A DNA stretch of 41,196 nt from Alkalihalobacillus pseudalcaliphilus (GCA_001038565.1 LFJO01000005.1:501953-543148); one strand, 5' to 3'. Positions 15,130 through 24,039 are shown, numbered from the stretch's first letter. Numbers and translations: made by a program. The notes: a model not told the origin generated them from the sequence alone.

Positions 15130-15459
15130 ATGCCAGAAGATTTTTATTGTGATGAAGTATTAAGTGGGAAAACGAAAGTAGATATCGTTATGGAAACAGA
15201 AAATGTCCTAGCTTATTACCATACAAAGCCTTATTGGCCTGTGCATATTGTGGCGATTCCCAAAAAACATATTCATTCACTGATCACCTTGGAGGAAGGC
15301 GAACAAGGTATTTTATTAGAATTATTATCGGTCATACGAAAAGTGGCTGCAGATGTTACAGAAGAACATGGGGCGTGTCGGGTCCTCACCAATCTAGGTG
15401 AATATCAAGATTCTAAGCATTTACATTGGCATATTTTATCGGGTGAAAAGTTGAGGTAG
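15130..15459 (+). CDS. HIT-family nucleotide-binding protein
   Basis: 109 residues of HIT fold. CDEVLSGKTKVDIVMETENVLAYYHTKPYWPVHIVAIPKKHIHSL covers the core strands (quoted here only as a family pattern spanning residues 7-51), and the catalytic HxHxH motif is KHLHWHILSG with His at 97, 99 and 101. HIT proteins hydrolyse or transfer nucleotidyl groups from AMP-type substrates. ATG at 15130 has GAAGGGG 8 nt upstream; an ATG at 15103 is in frame but lacks a good site. A terminator lies between it and the convergent hydrolase. Confidence 0.85.
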   Translation: MPEDFYCDEVLSGKTKVDIVMETENVLAYYHTKPYWPVHIVAIPKKHIHSLITLEEGEQGILLELLSVIRKVAADVTEEHGACRVLTNLGEYQDSKHLHWHILSGEKLR

Positions 15460-15493
15460 TATTGGTAAAAAAATAACTGAACGGAATACGTAA

Positions 15494-15526
15494 GACCCCC
15501 TATACACCATTCATGTAGGGGGTTTG
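15494..15526. terminator. Terminator between convergent genes
   Basis: ACCCCCTA and TAGGGGGT arms with a short T run lie between the HIT gene and the alpha/beta hydrolase gene. Confidence 0.65.
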
Positions 15527-15546
15527 TCATGTTTTTAGTCAGTGAT

Positions 15547-16461
15547 TTACATTTGCTTTAAAGCAATTGAGAGAAGCGAAGGGAAATCTTGTGGAAAATA
15601 ATGACCTAATTCCTGTTTGACGAGAAGTTGGCAGTCAATATTTGTGTCTTTAAAACGCTCAAAAAGTGTGACCGTCTGCTGATAAAAAGGATCCTTATCT
15701 CCCGTGATGATATAGCCTTTGATCGGGTGTGTCACCTCGGTGATAAGTGTTTCAAAGCTAGTCAAATCACTTATAGAAGGTATGACGGCGATGAACTGGT
15801 TGACCTCTGAAAATTGATTACTTAAAGCGGTTTGTATCGCAAGCTTACCACCTTGTGAAGCCCCTGCGATGACGACCTTCCTTTGTTTATTTTCACTTAT
15901 GTAAGTTTGGAGATTTGTTGCAATATCATCATTTGCTTGTGACTGGTTATCCCAGCAGTATGATTGGTACCCGTAAATTTGGGAAGATTGCAAGAATGCG
16001 AATTGGTAATTCTCTGTCTTTTCATCTAGCCAATAAGGGGCAAAGTCATGATTATTGGAACCACGCCAATGCAAAGTAAAAATACTCGTATCAGCATCAG
16101 GATTTCCATATACATGTAATTGTGTACGGCTTATTTTTTGCTCCTGTTTGAACATATGATCACATTCTTCAATGAGTTGTTTGAATGTGTCTTCACTTTG
16201 TAGGCTAGTTAAATCGGGATCATTTGTTAATGTATATCGATTCCACCATATCCCATTTTCAATTCCATTATATAAAGTGGAAATTGCACGCTCTATTTTT
16301 CCCTGACGGGCAGCGGCACACGCCTTCCAAAATAGCGTTTTTTCCTGGCGTTTGGGGTAAAGTCTCTCCACTTCTTCAATATGCTTGTCTACTTCATGAA
16401 ACTTCTGTTCATTAAATAATTTAAACAATTCGACTTGAAGCTGATGAAAGGTAGGATTCAT
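15547..16461 (-). CDS. Alpha/beta hydrolase with N-terminal TPR-like helices
   Basis: A 304-residue protein. Residues 1-110 are helical and TPR-like (FNEQKFHEVDKHIEEVERL, KACAAARQGKIERAIST). From about 120 an alpha/beta hydrolase domain follows, with the nucleophile elbow GASQGG (Ser202), an acidic residue in ITGDKDPFY (Asp255 or 257) and His287 in ELGHYFP, forming a plausible catalytic triad. This suggests a serine esterase or peptidase; the substrate is unknown. The start is ATG at 16461 with a GGTGAAAG site. No operon partner. Confidence 0.8.
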   Translation of the reverse strand: MNPTFHQLQVELFKLFNEQKFHEVDKHIEEVERLYPKRQEKTLFWKACAAARQGKIERAISTLYNGIENGIWWNRYTLTNDPDLTSLQSEDTFKQLIEECDHMFKQEQKISRTQLHVYGNPDADTSIFTLHWRGSNNHDFAPYWLDEKTENYQFAFLQSSQIYGYQSYCWDNQSQANDDIATNLQTYISENKQRKVVIAGASQGGKLAIQTALSNQFSEVNQFIAVIPSISDLTSFETLITEVTHPIKGYIITGDKDPFYQQTVTLFERFKDTNIDCQLLVKQELGHYFPQDFPSLLSIALKQM

Positions 16462-16638
16462 CTTTCACCTCCACTTTTTTGAAAATTATAACATTTATTT
16501 ATGTAAATAGAATATAAAACAACAGAATTCCTACAAAAGTTCCAATAAATCTATGAATTTTCAGTGATTTATAGTATAGTCGGGGCAAATCTATTATTTA
16601 ATATACATGAAAATTTGAAAATAAAGGGGAATAAGAGT

Positions 16639-18219
16639 GTGCGAGCATTCTTGATTAGCACAGCATGGTTTATCGGTATTGTACTGACGAGTAGTTTGGT
16701 GATCGCTTTATTAAGCTTTATCCTACCATACGATTTACAAGTATTTTTCTTAGAGCTTGTCAGTGGTGTCAGCTTTTTTGTCATTATTTTTGCTTTGCTT
16801 GGATTCTTTCGATTAACATTCCATCCTATCCAAAAGTGGTATCATAATTTGTTTTTGCTTGTATTCACCGTAGCTATTGTTGCGGTGATGACGATGGTAA
16901 CCGGTATGCAAGGTGCATTAGGAGATATTTATAAGCAACAGCACGGATTTAATGCTGTACCAAGCACCTCGGAGCGATTTGAATTGGCAAAGGAATATGC
17001 CTTAATGATTCAAGGGAAGTATGTGGATGATGCCTATTTGGCATTCTCAAGCATTGAAAAAGGTGATGTAACGTACTATTACAATATGGACTTGGCACGT
17101 GCAGAAGAAGCCATCTTGGCGTTAGAAACATTAATAGTTGAAAGAGAATCAGATTGGGAGCAATACTTTGGTGTGATGAATTCATTTCCAGAAATCGTTG
17201 TATTTTATGAGCATTCTTACCAATTGCCTAATGAAAATGCCAATGTCTACGGTCTTTATCAACCTTATTCTGATTCCATACATGTACCGATTCAAACGAA
17301 TATTGGTGAAGAATCTTTTGATTTGATTTTGGCCCACGAATATATCCATCATTTAACGTATTCACTGTTTGATGATCCTGATTATGTACCAGAATGGTTT
17401 GTTGAAGGTATAAGTGTTGCTTTGGAAAACGAAGAAAGAGCCATTGAATTTGATCCGAGGTTTGAGGTTGCCAATTTTAGAGAGCTTCAACATGAAAGAG
17501 GTTGGAACAAGCATCTAGAATACCCTTACCATATTTATCATCAAACGGGTACGTTGTTGAATTCTTTATTGAAGCAGCAAGGGGATGACTTTTTACAAAG
17601 GTTAGCAGCACATATGTATGAAATTCCTTTAGAAGAGGCTTTTGAAGTAATTGTAGGAGAATCGTTAGACGATTATACGTCTCACTTTTTTACGGTGTAT
17701 GAATTTGCAGGTCAATGGTTACATTCACCACAAACGCACGAAACGATAGAAGAACGTAAAAATCATTTGCGAGACATTATTAAGACGATTCCACATGCTG
17801 TCCAAGCATATGAACAATTGGGTACCATTTATTTAGAAGAGGGACATACGTATCTGGCTGTAGGAGCTTACAATCAGGCTTTACAACTAGACCCTACTAA
17901 TATTCACCGTTATTACTACGTATCGACCGCTTATTTGGTTGATAATCTTTCGATGGCGATTCAAGTAATGGAAGAGGGGTTAAGTCGTATTGAACACCCT
18001 CAGTATCATGCCTATTTAGATTTACTTTATCAGATTGATGAAGAAATGGATGATGATAATCCCTACAAGGCTTACTACCAATTTATACAAAGTGGTTATT
18101 TCTCTAGTGAACGTGAGCAAAAGTGGTTTATTGAAGCGATTCTAACAAAATATGATGATGTTGTAAGTGAAGAACGGATGTATTTAGAGGTTTTATTAGA
18201 AGAATTACCAATTGAATAA
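16639..18219 (+). CDS. Membrane metallopeptidase (gluzincin/Peptidase MA-like) with TPR repeats
   Basis: A 526-residue protein. Three membrane helices lie at about 5-27, 33-57 and 69-89. An extracytoplasmic domain carries the zinc motif HEYIHH (His233, Glu234, His237) and a downstream Glu in PEWFVEGISVALE (about 256), the HExxH...E layout of gluzincin/Peptidase MA proteins. Two or more TPR units follow from about 375 (YEQLGTIYLEEGHTYLAVGA and YYVSTAYLVDNL). GTG at 16639 is chosen because AAAGGGGA lies 8 nt upstream and the frame before it lacks a site. The likely role is membrane-linked proteolysis; the target is unknown. Confidence 0.8.
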   Translation: MRAFLISTAWFIGIVLTSSLVIALLSFILPYDLQVFFLELVSGVSFFVIIFALLGFFRLTFHPIQKWYHNLFLLVFTVAIVAVMTMVTGMQGALGDIYKQQHGFNAVPSTSERFELAKEYALMIQGKYVDDAYLAFSSIEKGDVTYYYNMDLARAEEAILALETLIVERESDWEQYFGVMNSFPEIVVFYEHSYQLPNENANVYGLYQPYSDSIHVPIQTNIGEESFDLILAHEYIHHLTYSLFDDPDYVPEWFVEGISVALENEERAIEFDPRFEVANFRELQHERGWNKHLEYPYHIYHQTGTLLNSLLKQQGDDFLQRLAAHMYEIPLEEAFEVIVGESLDDYTSHFFTVYEFAGQWLHSPQTHETIEERKNHLRDIIKTIPHAVQAYEQLGTIYLEEGHTYLAVGAYNQALQLDPTNIHRYYYVSTAYLVDNLSMAIQVMEEGLSRIEHPQYHAYLDLLYQIDEEMDDDNPYKAYYQFIQSGYFSSEREQKWFIEAILTKYDDVVSEERMYLEVLLEELPIE

Positions 18220-18296
18220 AGACAAGGGACTTGTTGTGCCATGCAATTAGGGGGGCTTCATTTTTTGTCGTTAACGGGTGAAAGGTATGTGAATCA

Positions 18297-18851
18297 ATGG
18301 GAAATAAAGAATTCATGATAGAAACAGAGCGATTAATGATACGGCCATTAGAAAAGAACGATTACGAGCAATGGTTTCTAGGTTTTTCACAGCGTTATCC
18401 TTCTTTGCATCACCATGATGATGGAAGGCCAAGTAATTTGGAGGCTTCCAATAAAGCATGGTTTGAAGATTGGGTTACTGGTTTCGAACTAGCTCAGCTA
18501 GAAGATCGTTTTTATCAGTTAGGCGTTTTCCGAAAGAGTGATGGAGCTCATGTGGGAAAAATTGAAGTTTATACGATTTTACGCATGGATTACGACTGGG
18601 GCATGCTAGGATATTCCATCCATAATCAACATTGGCGTAAAGGCTATGGAAGCGAGGCTGTACAAGCTGCACTTCTTTTATGCAAACAACAATTAAACTA
18701 TCATCGAATCGAACTTCATATATTGCCAGACAATACGCCTTCAATAAAATTGGCAGAAAAAGTAGGATTTAAACATGAGTGCACAAGAAGGCAATTTTCG
18801 AAAGAATACGATGCATGGCATGATTATGAAATCTACTATCAAAATCTTTGA
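18297..18851 (+). CDS. GNAT acetyltransferase
   Basis: 184 residues, RimJ/RimL-like. ETERLMIRPLEKNDYEQWF opens the domain, then YQLGVFRKSDGAHVGKIEVY, WGMLGYSIHNQHWRKGYGSE (beta 4 and acetyl-CoA loop HWRKGYGSE), LNYHRIELHILPDNTPSIKL and EKVGFKHECTRRQF. ATG at 18297 has GAAAGGT 9 nt upstream. The substrate is unknown. The region after its stop is repeat-rich and shows no terminator. Confidence 0.87.
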   Translation: MGNKEFMIETERLMIRPLEKNDYEQWFLGFSQRYPSLHHHDDGRPSNLEASNKAWFEDWVTGFELAQLEDRFYQLGVFRKSDGAHVGKIEVYTILRMDYDWGMLGYSIHNQHWRKGYGSEAVQAALLLCKQQLNYHRIELHILPDNTPSIKLAEKVGFKHECTRRQFSKEYDAWHDYEIYYQNL

Positions 18852-19020
18852 GACTAGTGGATGGAAGTAGGCCAAGGCTTGTGTAAGATGTGGCAGAAGG
18901 CCAACATTATAAATGAACAGGTTTATAGGGGCAAAAAATCAACCCCTTAGTCCTCATACTCAGGGCATTAGACTGGTGGTCCTGCAGGATTTGTCGGGTA
19001 ATCCAGTGCCAGCCTGTGGA

Positions 19021-19124
19021 GAAGTAACAACATAAGCTGAAGAAAAGAGCCGTAGTGTTGTAGGAAATGCCGGGAAGTAACAACATAAGCGGTGGAAAAG
19101 AGCCATAGTGTTGTAGGGAATGCT
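19021..19124. repeat. Tandem duplication of a 53-bp unit
   Basis: GAAGTAACAACATAAGC begins at 19021 and again at 19074, exactly 53 bp apart. The units share AGAGCC(G/A)TAGTGTTGTAGG(A/G)AATGC. Inverted arms ACAACA and TGTTGT lie within each unit. Downstream, TTAACTTCATACAAAATC (19130-19147) is a variant of the shared repeat terminus. The minus-strand open frames over this stretch are products of the repeat and are not called. Confidence 0.85.
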
Positions 19125-19154
19125 TACTTTTAACTTCATACAAAATCTACATGG

Positions 19155-19225
19155 CAAAGACCTATTTACTTTACCACCAACAAACACGAAAGTGGCGTTT
19201 GCCTTTAACTGGCGGCTTTTGATTC
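19155..19225 (+). repeat. Partial dispersed repeat
   Basis: CTATTTACTTTACCACCAACAAACACGAAAGTGGCG matches the left end of the 4178 family. It is followed by TTTAACTGGCGGCTTTTGATTCA, also seen near 288 and 4398. The remaining bases to 19296 show nothing else. Confidence 0.6.
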
Positions 19226-19296
19226 ACTTTGTTTTTTGTTCTTATTCATTTTAATAATTTTTGTAAGAATGATTTTAACTTGAGAATCGGCAGTAG

Positions 19297-19473
19297 CCCG
19301 TAGCCCAGCGGACGAAAACATGCGGAGACTCCCATGGGACGTAGTGGAAGAGCCGAAATCCACTAGCGAAGCTAGTTAGTTCGGCACCACTTCATAGCAC
19401 GCGGAGCATAATTTTCGGTAGCGGTAATTAACGCTCCGTACATAAGCTTTAAGTAACTTTCATATAAAAGGAG
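19297..19473 (+). repeat. Dispersed structured repeat, full copy
   Basis: A well-preserved copy of the 2555/34415 family: GCCCAGCGGACGAAAACATG, GCGGAGACTCCCATGGGACG, CCACTAGCGAAGCTAGTTAG, GGAGCATAATTTTCGGTAGC, ending GTAACTTTCATATAAAAGGAG. The GGAG end is the ribosome binding site of the decayed methyltransferase gene. Confidence 0.85.
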
Positions 19474-19492
19474 ACTAGACATTTGAACTGGG

Positions 19493-20046
19493 AAAAACAA
19501 TATCAAGAATAAGAAAGCTTATGTGGATTTAAGCCAAACTCAGTACTTATTAATTATTTGGAGCTAATCCCTAAGGAAGGTACAGGACTCGACATGGGAA
19601 TGGGCGAAGATAGAAATGCTTTATACTTTGCTCATAAAGGGTTATGAGGTAGTAGGTGTCGATTATGCGAAAACGGCTTTTTCACGTTGTCAAGCATACA
19701 TTGAACAGAACGGACTTACTATGAAGAGTTATACAAGTGATATTCAGTCTTTTGACTGGCAAGAAGAGCAATATTCACTCATTATTTTTTTCGAATGTTC
19801 TCAATATTTTCTCGGGTGAAGAGGTTCTTAAAAAAAGACGGATTCATTTATATTAAAGCCTTTGATAAAAGTGACCTTAGTTCTAAAAGAAATAGAGCCA
19901 ATAATGAGATGATTGAGGAAGAGCTTACTAGTTATTTTTTGAACTTTGAAACGATTGTTTTTAATAAATAATATGCCCTAGATTTAAGTCATGGAGACCC
20001 ACGCTATCATGGTGGAATTGAAGTGATGGATCGGAAAAAAGGTTAA
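19493..20046 (+). pseudogene. Decayed SAM-dependent methyltransferase gene
   Basis: Joined across frames, the reading is methyltransferase-like. TTG at 19493 gives NWEKQYQE and then a stop. A shifted frame gives FKPNSVLINYLELIPKEG, TGLDMGMGEDRNALYF (motif I) and, in the frame open at 19616-19819, KGYEVVGVDYAKTAFSRCQA (post-motif I), then TSDIQSFDWQEEQYSLIIF (motif II region). Further shifts precede EEVLKKDGFIYIKAF and the C-terminus. At least three disruptions are evident, so no functional protein is expected. The layout resembles TehB-like small methyltransferases. Confidence 0.8.
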
Positions 20047-20094
20047 TAGTTACTAAATGGGACAAAATGATTTTCTTTGTGTTGTTCATTTGTA

Positions 20095-20125
20095 AAAAGA
20101 CTGCTCACTAACAAGCAGTCTTTTA
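20095..20125 (+). terminator. Intrinsic terminator beside the intron fragment
   Basis: AAAAGACTGCT-CACTAACA-AGCAGTCTTTT is a perfect 11-bp stem with T tract. It presumably served the methyltransferase gene. The intron fragment starts 7 bp beyond the stem, which fits the insertion preference of group IIC introns. Confidence 0.88.
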
Positions 20126-20131
20126 TACGTT

Positions 20132-20345
20132 GTGTGCCTGGCAAGGATGCAGGCTCTAGGGTGAAAATCCCAAACTGTGAAGGCAGCAGTAACAGTAGCT
20201 CAAGGCAACTTGATTACCTGAAGGAAGCTAGCGGCAAACTTCTGCCCCGAGGAACACGAATCTCATACAAGGCCAAGTGATTCTGGATGAGTCTGCAACT
20301 CAAGACAAAGTCCATACGGCCGAAATGGGTTGAATTTTGGAGGTG
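20132..20345 (+). mobile_element. 5' fragment of a group IIC intron (domain I only)
   Basis: The start GTGTGCCTGGCAAGG and the following blocks TAGGGTGAAAATCCCAAACT, GTGAAGGCAGCAGTAACAG, CTGAAGGAAGC, CGGCAAACTTC, TGAGGAACACGAA, TCATACAAGGC and GGATGAGTCTGCAA match the order of domain I elements in Bacillaceae group IIC introns such as that of Oceanobacillus iheyensis. I see no reverse-transcriptase ORF, domain V or 3' end, so it is a truncated, non-mobile remnant. The right boundary is approximate. A 67-codon open frame across it (20077-20280) is spurious. Confidence 0.8.
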
Positions 20346-20416
20346 ACTGTGCTGGTATTAAGTCAACATAGCTAAAACCAGTTAAGATAATGTTTGAGGA
20401 ATGGGAGGAAAGTGAG

Positions 20417-20908
20417 ATGGAATCTGTTTATGTTGATTGGGAAGTAGGAAGAGTAAGGTTGACTTGGATGCCGCATAAAAAGATTACACAAGACATGGTC
20501 GTAACGAGTGTACATAGTGTTTGTTTATGGGGGGGACATGTTTTATTATCTTATATTAAAGGTCGTGGCTACAATTATCCTGGTGGACATATTGAAGTTG
20601 GGGAAACATTAGAAGAGGCTATCCACCGTGAAGTTTATGAAGAGGGTTATGTGAAAGGAATCATCGATTATCTTGGTTGTCTAGAAGTTAGTCATCGAGA
20701 CAATGAAAGATTCAATCCGAATGGAAAATATCCGATGATTGCTTACCAGGCTTTTTATCGAATGACTGTGACAGAGTGCCTAGACTATCAAGGCATGTTT
20801 GAGGCGAGTTCACGTAAATGGGTCAAGCCGGTAGAGGTTGGTAGATGGAGTAATGACCATGAATTATCGAAAAATCAGATCCTACAAGCTGCACTGAGAT
20901 CCATATAG
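20417..20908 (+). CDS. Nudix hydrolase
   Basis: 163 residues. The Nudix box GHIEVGETLEEAIHREVYEE plus GYVKG spans about residues 57-81 and has the full GX5EX7REUXEEXGU pattern, giving the Mg-binding helix. It is flanked by VHSVCLWGGHVLLSYIKG (strand) and MIAYQAFYRMTV. It hydrolyses an unknown nucleoside diphosphate derivative. ATG at 20417 is preferred over ATG at 20390 because GGGAGGA lies 7 nt upstream. It follows the intron remnant, which may have separated it from its original promoter. Confidence 0.87.
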   Translation: MESVYVDWEVGRVRLTWMPHKKITQDMVVTSVHSVCLWGGHVLLSYIKGRGYNYPGGHIEVGETLEEAIHREVYEEGYVKGIIDYLGCLEVSHRDNERFNPNGKYPMIAYQAFYRMTVTECLDYQGMFEASSRKWVKPVEVGRWSNDHELSKNQILQAALRSI

Positions 20909-20974
20909 TCAATACGACCTTAATTTGATCGTATTGGTAGAAATTTTGATAACAGAAGCGTATAATTTGTCTTT

Positions 20975-21009
20975 ATAATAGAGCATCGCATGAAGAGATG
21001 CTCTATTAT
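20975..21009. other. Perfect 13-bp inverted repeat upstream of gntK
   Basis: ATAATAGAGCATC and GATGCTCTATTAT flank a 9-nt loop. It may be a factor-independent terminator for the Nudix gene, but it lacks a clear T tract on either strand. It could also be an operator or RNA hairpin about 90 bp ahead of gntK. A second, weaker dyad CAATACGA/TCGTATTG lies at 20910-20937. Confidence 0.6.
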
Positions 21010-21096
21010 GCTTTCAAAAGTAAGTGATGGTACTTTAGAATCATAGAAAAGCAATTTCTTGATTGAAACAATGATGTAATTAGGAGTGTGAGAAGT

Positions 21097-22653
21097 TTGG
21101 AGAACAATCCAAAATATATGATTGGTGTAGATATTGGGACAACGAGTACGAAGGCTGTTTTGTATAAAACGAATGGTGAAGTGATGGCTGATGCGAATCA
21201 TGGGTATGAGCTTTTTACGCCAGATATATCTACAGCTGAACAAGATCCAGAGAATATTTTCGAAGCAGTCATGAAAGCGATCGAAGAGGTAATGAGAAGC
21301 TCTAATATTCCTAAAGAAGACTTACTGTTTGTTTCTTTTAGTAGTGCGATGCATAGCCTCATTGTGATCGACGGGCACCATCAACCTATTACTAACTGCA
21401 TTACTTGGGCGGATAATCGTAGTGCGAAGTGGTCGAAGAAAATCAAAGAAGAGTGGGATGGTCATTCGATCTATTTAAAAACAGGTACGCCTATCCACCC
21501 AATGTCCCCTCTTAGTAAAATTACATGGTTAACCAATGATAGACCAGATATTGCAAGGGCAGCTCATAAATATATTGGTATTAAAGAATTCATTTTTTAT
21601 CGGCTTTTTGATGAATATGTCGTTGATTATTCGATCGCCTCTGCCACGGGTCTATTTAATTTAAAAGAGCTAGCTTGGGACAAGCAGGCTTTAGACGTTG
21701 CGGGAATTCATGAAAATCAACTTTCTCGGCTGGTGCCGACTACGGAGTTCTTTTCAAATTGTCATCAACAGTGGGCCCAAAAGCTAGGAATATTACATAC
21801 AACGCCATTTATTATAGGGGCAAGTGACGGTGTGTTATCCAATATTGGTGTCAATGCGATAAAAAAAGGTGACGTGGCGATTACGATTGGGACAAGTGGT
21901 GCTATTAGAACGGTTATATCTGAGCCAAAAACGGATCCAAAAGGTAGAACTTTTTGTTATGCCTTAACAGAAAATCATTGGGTTATAGGTGGACCTGTGA
22001 ACAATGGCGGTGTTGTTCTTAGATGGATTCGAGATGAACTAGCCGCTAGTGAGGTTGAGACAGCGAAAAGGTTAGGTATTGATCCATATGAAGTATTAAC
22101 GAGAATTGCCGAGCGTGTTGTCCCTGGAGCAAATGGATTATTATTTCATCCTTTTTTAGCTGGGGAGCGAGCTCCATTATGGAATCCGGACGTAAGAGGG
22201 TCGTTTTTCGGTCTCACGTTAAGTCATAAAAAAGAACATATGATACGTGCTGCCCTTGAAGGCGTAATTTTTAACTTATACACGGTTTATTTAGCTTTAG
22301 TTGAAGCGATGGATGGAGAAGTTGCAAGTATAAAAGCGACAGGTGGCTTTGCAAGATCCGAGGTTTGGCGCCAAATGATGTCTGATATTTTTGATACGTC
22401 GGTTGAAGTTCCTGAAAGCTTTGAATCATCTTGCCTAGGTGCATGCATGTTAGGATTATATCGTTTCGAAAAAATTGCTAGCCTAGAGGTTGTTGAGGAT
22501 TTAGTTGGGAATTCATTCAAGCATAAACCGAATCGGTCTCATGTTGAGCATTATCGGCAGCTCATTCCGATTTTTATCAATGTCTCTCGCTCTTTAGAGA
22601 AAGAGTATCAGCAAATGGCTATTTATCAAAGAAAATTAGATGAAACGAAATAA
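21097..22653 (+). CDS. gntK: Gluconate kinase (FGGY family)
   Basis: A 518-residue FGGY carbohydrate kinase. The N-terminal phosphate loop is MIGVDIGTTSTKAVLYKTNG. ITWADNRSAKWS is typical of gluconokinases. GASDGVLSNIGVNAIKKGDV and ITIGTSGAIRT form the second-domain adenosine/phosphate region with catalytic Asp in GASDG. FHPFLAGERAPLWNPD and ATGGFARSEVWRQMMSDIF complete the FGGY signatures. It phosphorylates gluconate to 6-phosphogluconate for the pentose phosphate pathway. TTG at 21097 is preferred, with AGGAG 10 nt upstream; GTG at 21088 directly abuts that site. The permease gene follows 18 bp later. No gntR or gnd homologue is adjacent, unlike the gntRKPZ operon of Bacillus subtilis. Confidence 0.92.
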   Translation: MENNPKYMIGVDIGTTSTKAVLYKTNGEVMADANHGYELFTPDISTAEQDPENIFEAVMKAIEEVMRSSNIPKEDLLFVSFSSAMHSLIVIDGHHQPITNCITWADNRSAKWSKKIKEEWDGHSIYLKTGTPIHPMSPLSKITWLTNDRPDIARAAHKYIGIKEFIFYRLFDEYVVDYSIASATGLFNLKELAWDKQALDVAGIHENQLSRLVPTTEFFSNCHQQWAQKLGILHTTPFIIGASDGVLSNIGVNAIKKGDVAITIGTSGAIRTVISEPKTDPKGRTFCYALTENHWVIGGPVNNGGVVLRWIRDELAASEVETAKRLGIDPYEVLTRIAERVVPGANGLLFHPFLAGERAPLWNPDVRGSFFGLTLSHKKEHMIRAALEGVIFNLYTVYLALVEAMDGEVASIKATGGFARSEVWRQMMSDIFDTSVEVPESFESSCLGACMLGLYRFEKIASLEVVEDLVGNSFKHKPNRSHVEHYRQLIPIFINVSRSLEKEYQQMAIYQRKLDETK

Positions 22654-22671
22654 AATGTGGGATGTGATTAA

Positions 22672-24021
22672 ATGCCTTTATTAATTGTAGCGTTAGGTGT
22701 TGTTATATTATTAATTTTGATTATGAAATTTAAGTTAAATACGTTTATATCACTTATTGTTGTTTCTTTTATTATTGCTCTACTTTTAGGAATGCCATTA
22801 AGTGACATTGTTGGTTCGATTGAAAGTGGACTGGGCGGTACATTGGCTGGTATTGCTCTTGTATTTGGACTAGGGGCAATGCTCGGTAAATTAATTGCTG
22901 ATGCCGGAGGGGCACAGCGGATCGCCATGACATTGATTGATAAATTTGGTGAAAAAAACATCCAATGGGCTATCGTAGTGGCCTCCTTTATTATAGGGGT
23001 TGCTTTATTTTTTGAAGTGGGCCTCGTTTTATTAATCCCTATCATTTTCCAAATTGCGAAACAAGTAAAAATGCCTATATTATACTTAGGCCTACCAATG
23101 GTTGCGGCTTTGTCAGTCACACATGGCTTTTTACCACCGCACCCAGGGCCTACTGTGATTGCTCAGGAATTCGGAGCAAATGTTGGTTTGGTTTTACTTT
23201 ACGGGTTTATCGTGGCCATTCCTACAACAATTATTGCAGGTCCTATTTTTACGAAAGTGGCAAAGAAATATATTCCATCAGCCTTTGAAAAAATGGGTGG
23301 AGGAAGTATGACTGAAATTGGTGATGCGAAGCAGTTTAAATTAGAGGAAACACCTGGATTTGGTATTAGTGCGTTCACTGCTTTATTCCCTGTTATCTTA
23401 ATGGCAGCTGCAACGGTTGTTTCTTTATTAGAGGAATCGTTTGGTGGCGGCAATTGGTTCTTTGATTTTATTGCAATGATTGGTGCACCTTCAACTGTCA
23501 TGTTATTATCCATCTTACTCGCTGTTTATACGATGGGTATTGCTCGAAAGATTCCAATGAAGGATGTCATGAAGTCAGCAGAGAATTCCATTAAAGCGAT
23601 AGGAATGATGCTCTTAATTATTGGGGCAGGTGGAGCATTAAAGCAAGTATTATTGGATGGTGGTGTTGGTGATTATGTCGCTCATATCTTTGAGGGAAGT
23701 ACGATTTCACCATTAATCTTAGCGTGGTTAATTGCGGCTGTGCTACGGGTTGCTCAAGGCTCTGCCACGGTGGCAGCATTAACAACAGCCGGTCTTGTCA
23801 TTCCTTTAATGCAAGGGTCTGATGTGAATTTGGCCTTAATGGTTCTAGCGACCGGGGCTGGTAGTATCATCGCATCTCACGTTAATGATACGGGCTTTTG
23901 GATTATTAAAGAATCGTTTGGTCTAACGATTAAAGAAACCTTTGCAACATGGACGGTTTTAGAAACGGTGATTTCGATTAGTGGGTTAGCTTTTGTATTA
24001 TTGTTAAGTATGATTGTATAG
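22672..24021 (+). CDS. gntP: Gluconate permease (GntP family)
   Basis: A 449-residue permease with about 12 membrane segments, the usual length for GntP. Family hallmarks are GLGAMLGKLIADAGGAQRIA, SVTHGFLPPHPGPTVIA, ILAVYTMGIARK, GAGGALKQVLLDGGVGDYV, RVAQGSATVAALTTAG and GSIIASHVNDTGFWI. It imports gluconate or related sugar acids by proton symport. The start is ATG at 22672; the site ahead (GGGATGTG) is weak, suggesting coupling to gntK. A terminator follows at 24040. Confidence 0.92.
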   Translation: MPLLIVALGVVILLILIMKFKLNTFISLIVVSFIIALLLGMPLSDIVGSIESGLGGTLAGIALVFGLGAMLGKLIADAGGAQRIAMTLIDKFGEKNIQWAIVVASFIIGVALFFEVGLVLLIPIIFQIAKQVKMPILYLGLPMVAALSVTHGFLPPHPGPTVIAQEFGANVGLVLLYGFIVAIPTTIIAGPIFTKVAKKYIPSAFEKMGGGSMTEIGDAKQFKLEETPGFGISAFTALFPVILMAAATVVSLLEESFGGGNWFFDFIAMIGAPSTVMLLSILLAVYTMGIARKIPMKDVMKSAENSIKAIGMMLLIIGAGGALKQVLLDGGVGDYVAHIFEGSTISPLILAWLIAAVLRVAQGSATVAALTTAGLVIPLMQGSDVNLALMVLATGAGSIIASHVNDTGFWIIKESFGLTIKETFATWTVLETVISISGLAFVLLLSMIV

Positions 24022-24039
24022 GAAGAAAATGTACGATGA

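Noticed and set aside
18907-19187. Two minus-strand open frames of 75-78 residues
   Set aside because: They cover the 53-bp duplication and contain a duplicated Leu-Cys-Cys-Tyr-Phe motif created by the repeat; no ribosome binding site.
20077-20280. 67-residue open frame
   Set aside because: It spans the terminator and the group IIC intron fragment; the amino acid sequence follows from ribozyme RNA.
22668-23513. Long minus-strand frames (150 and 104 residues) inside gntP
   Set aside because: They are antisense shadows of a clearly coding permease gene and have no family features.
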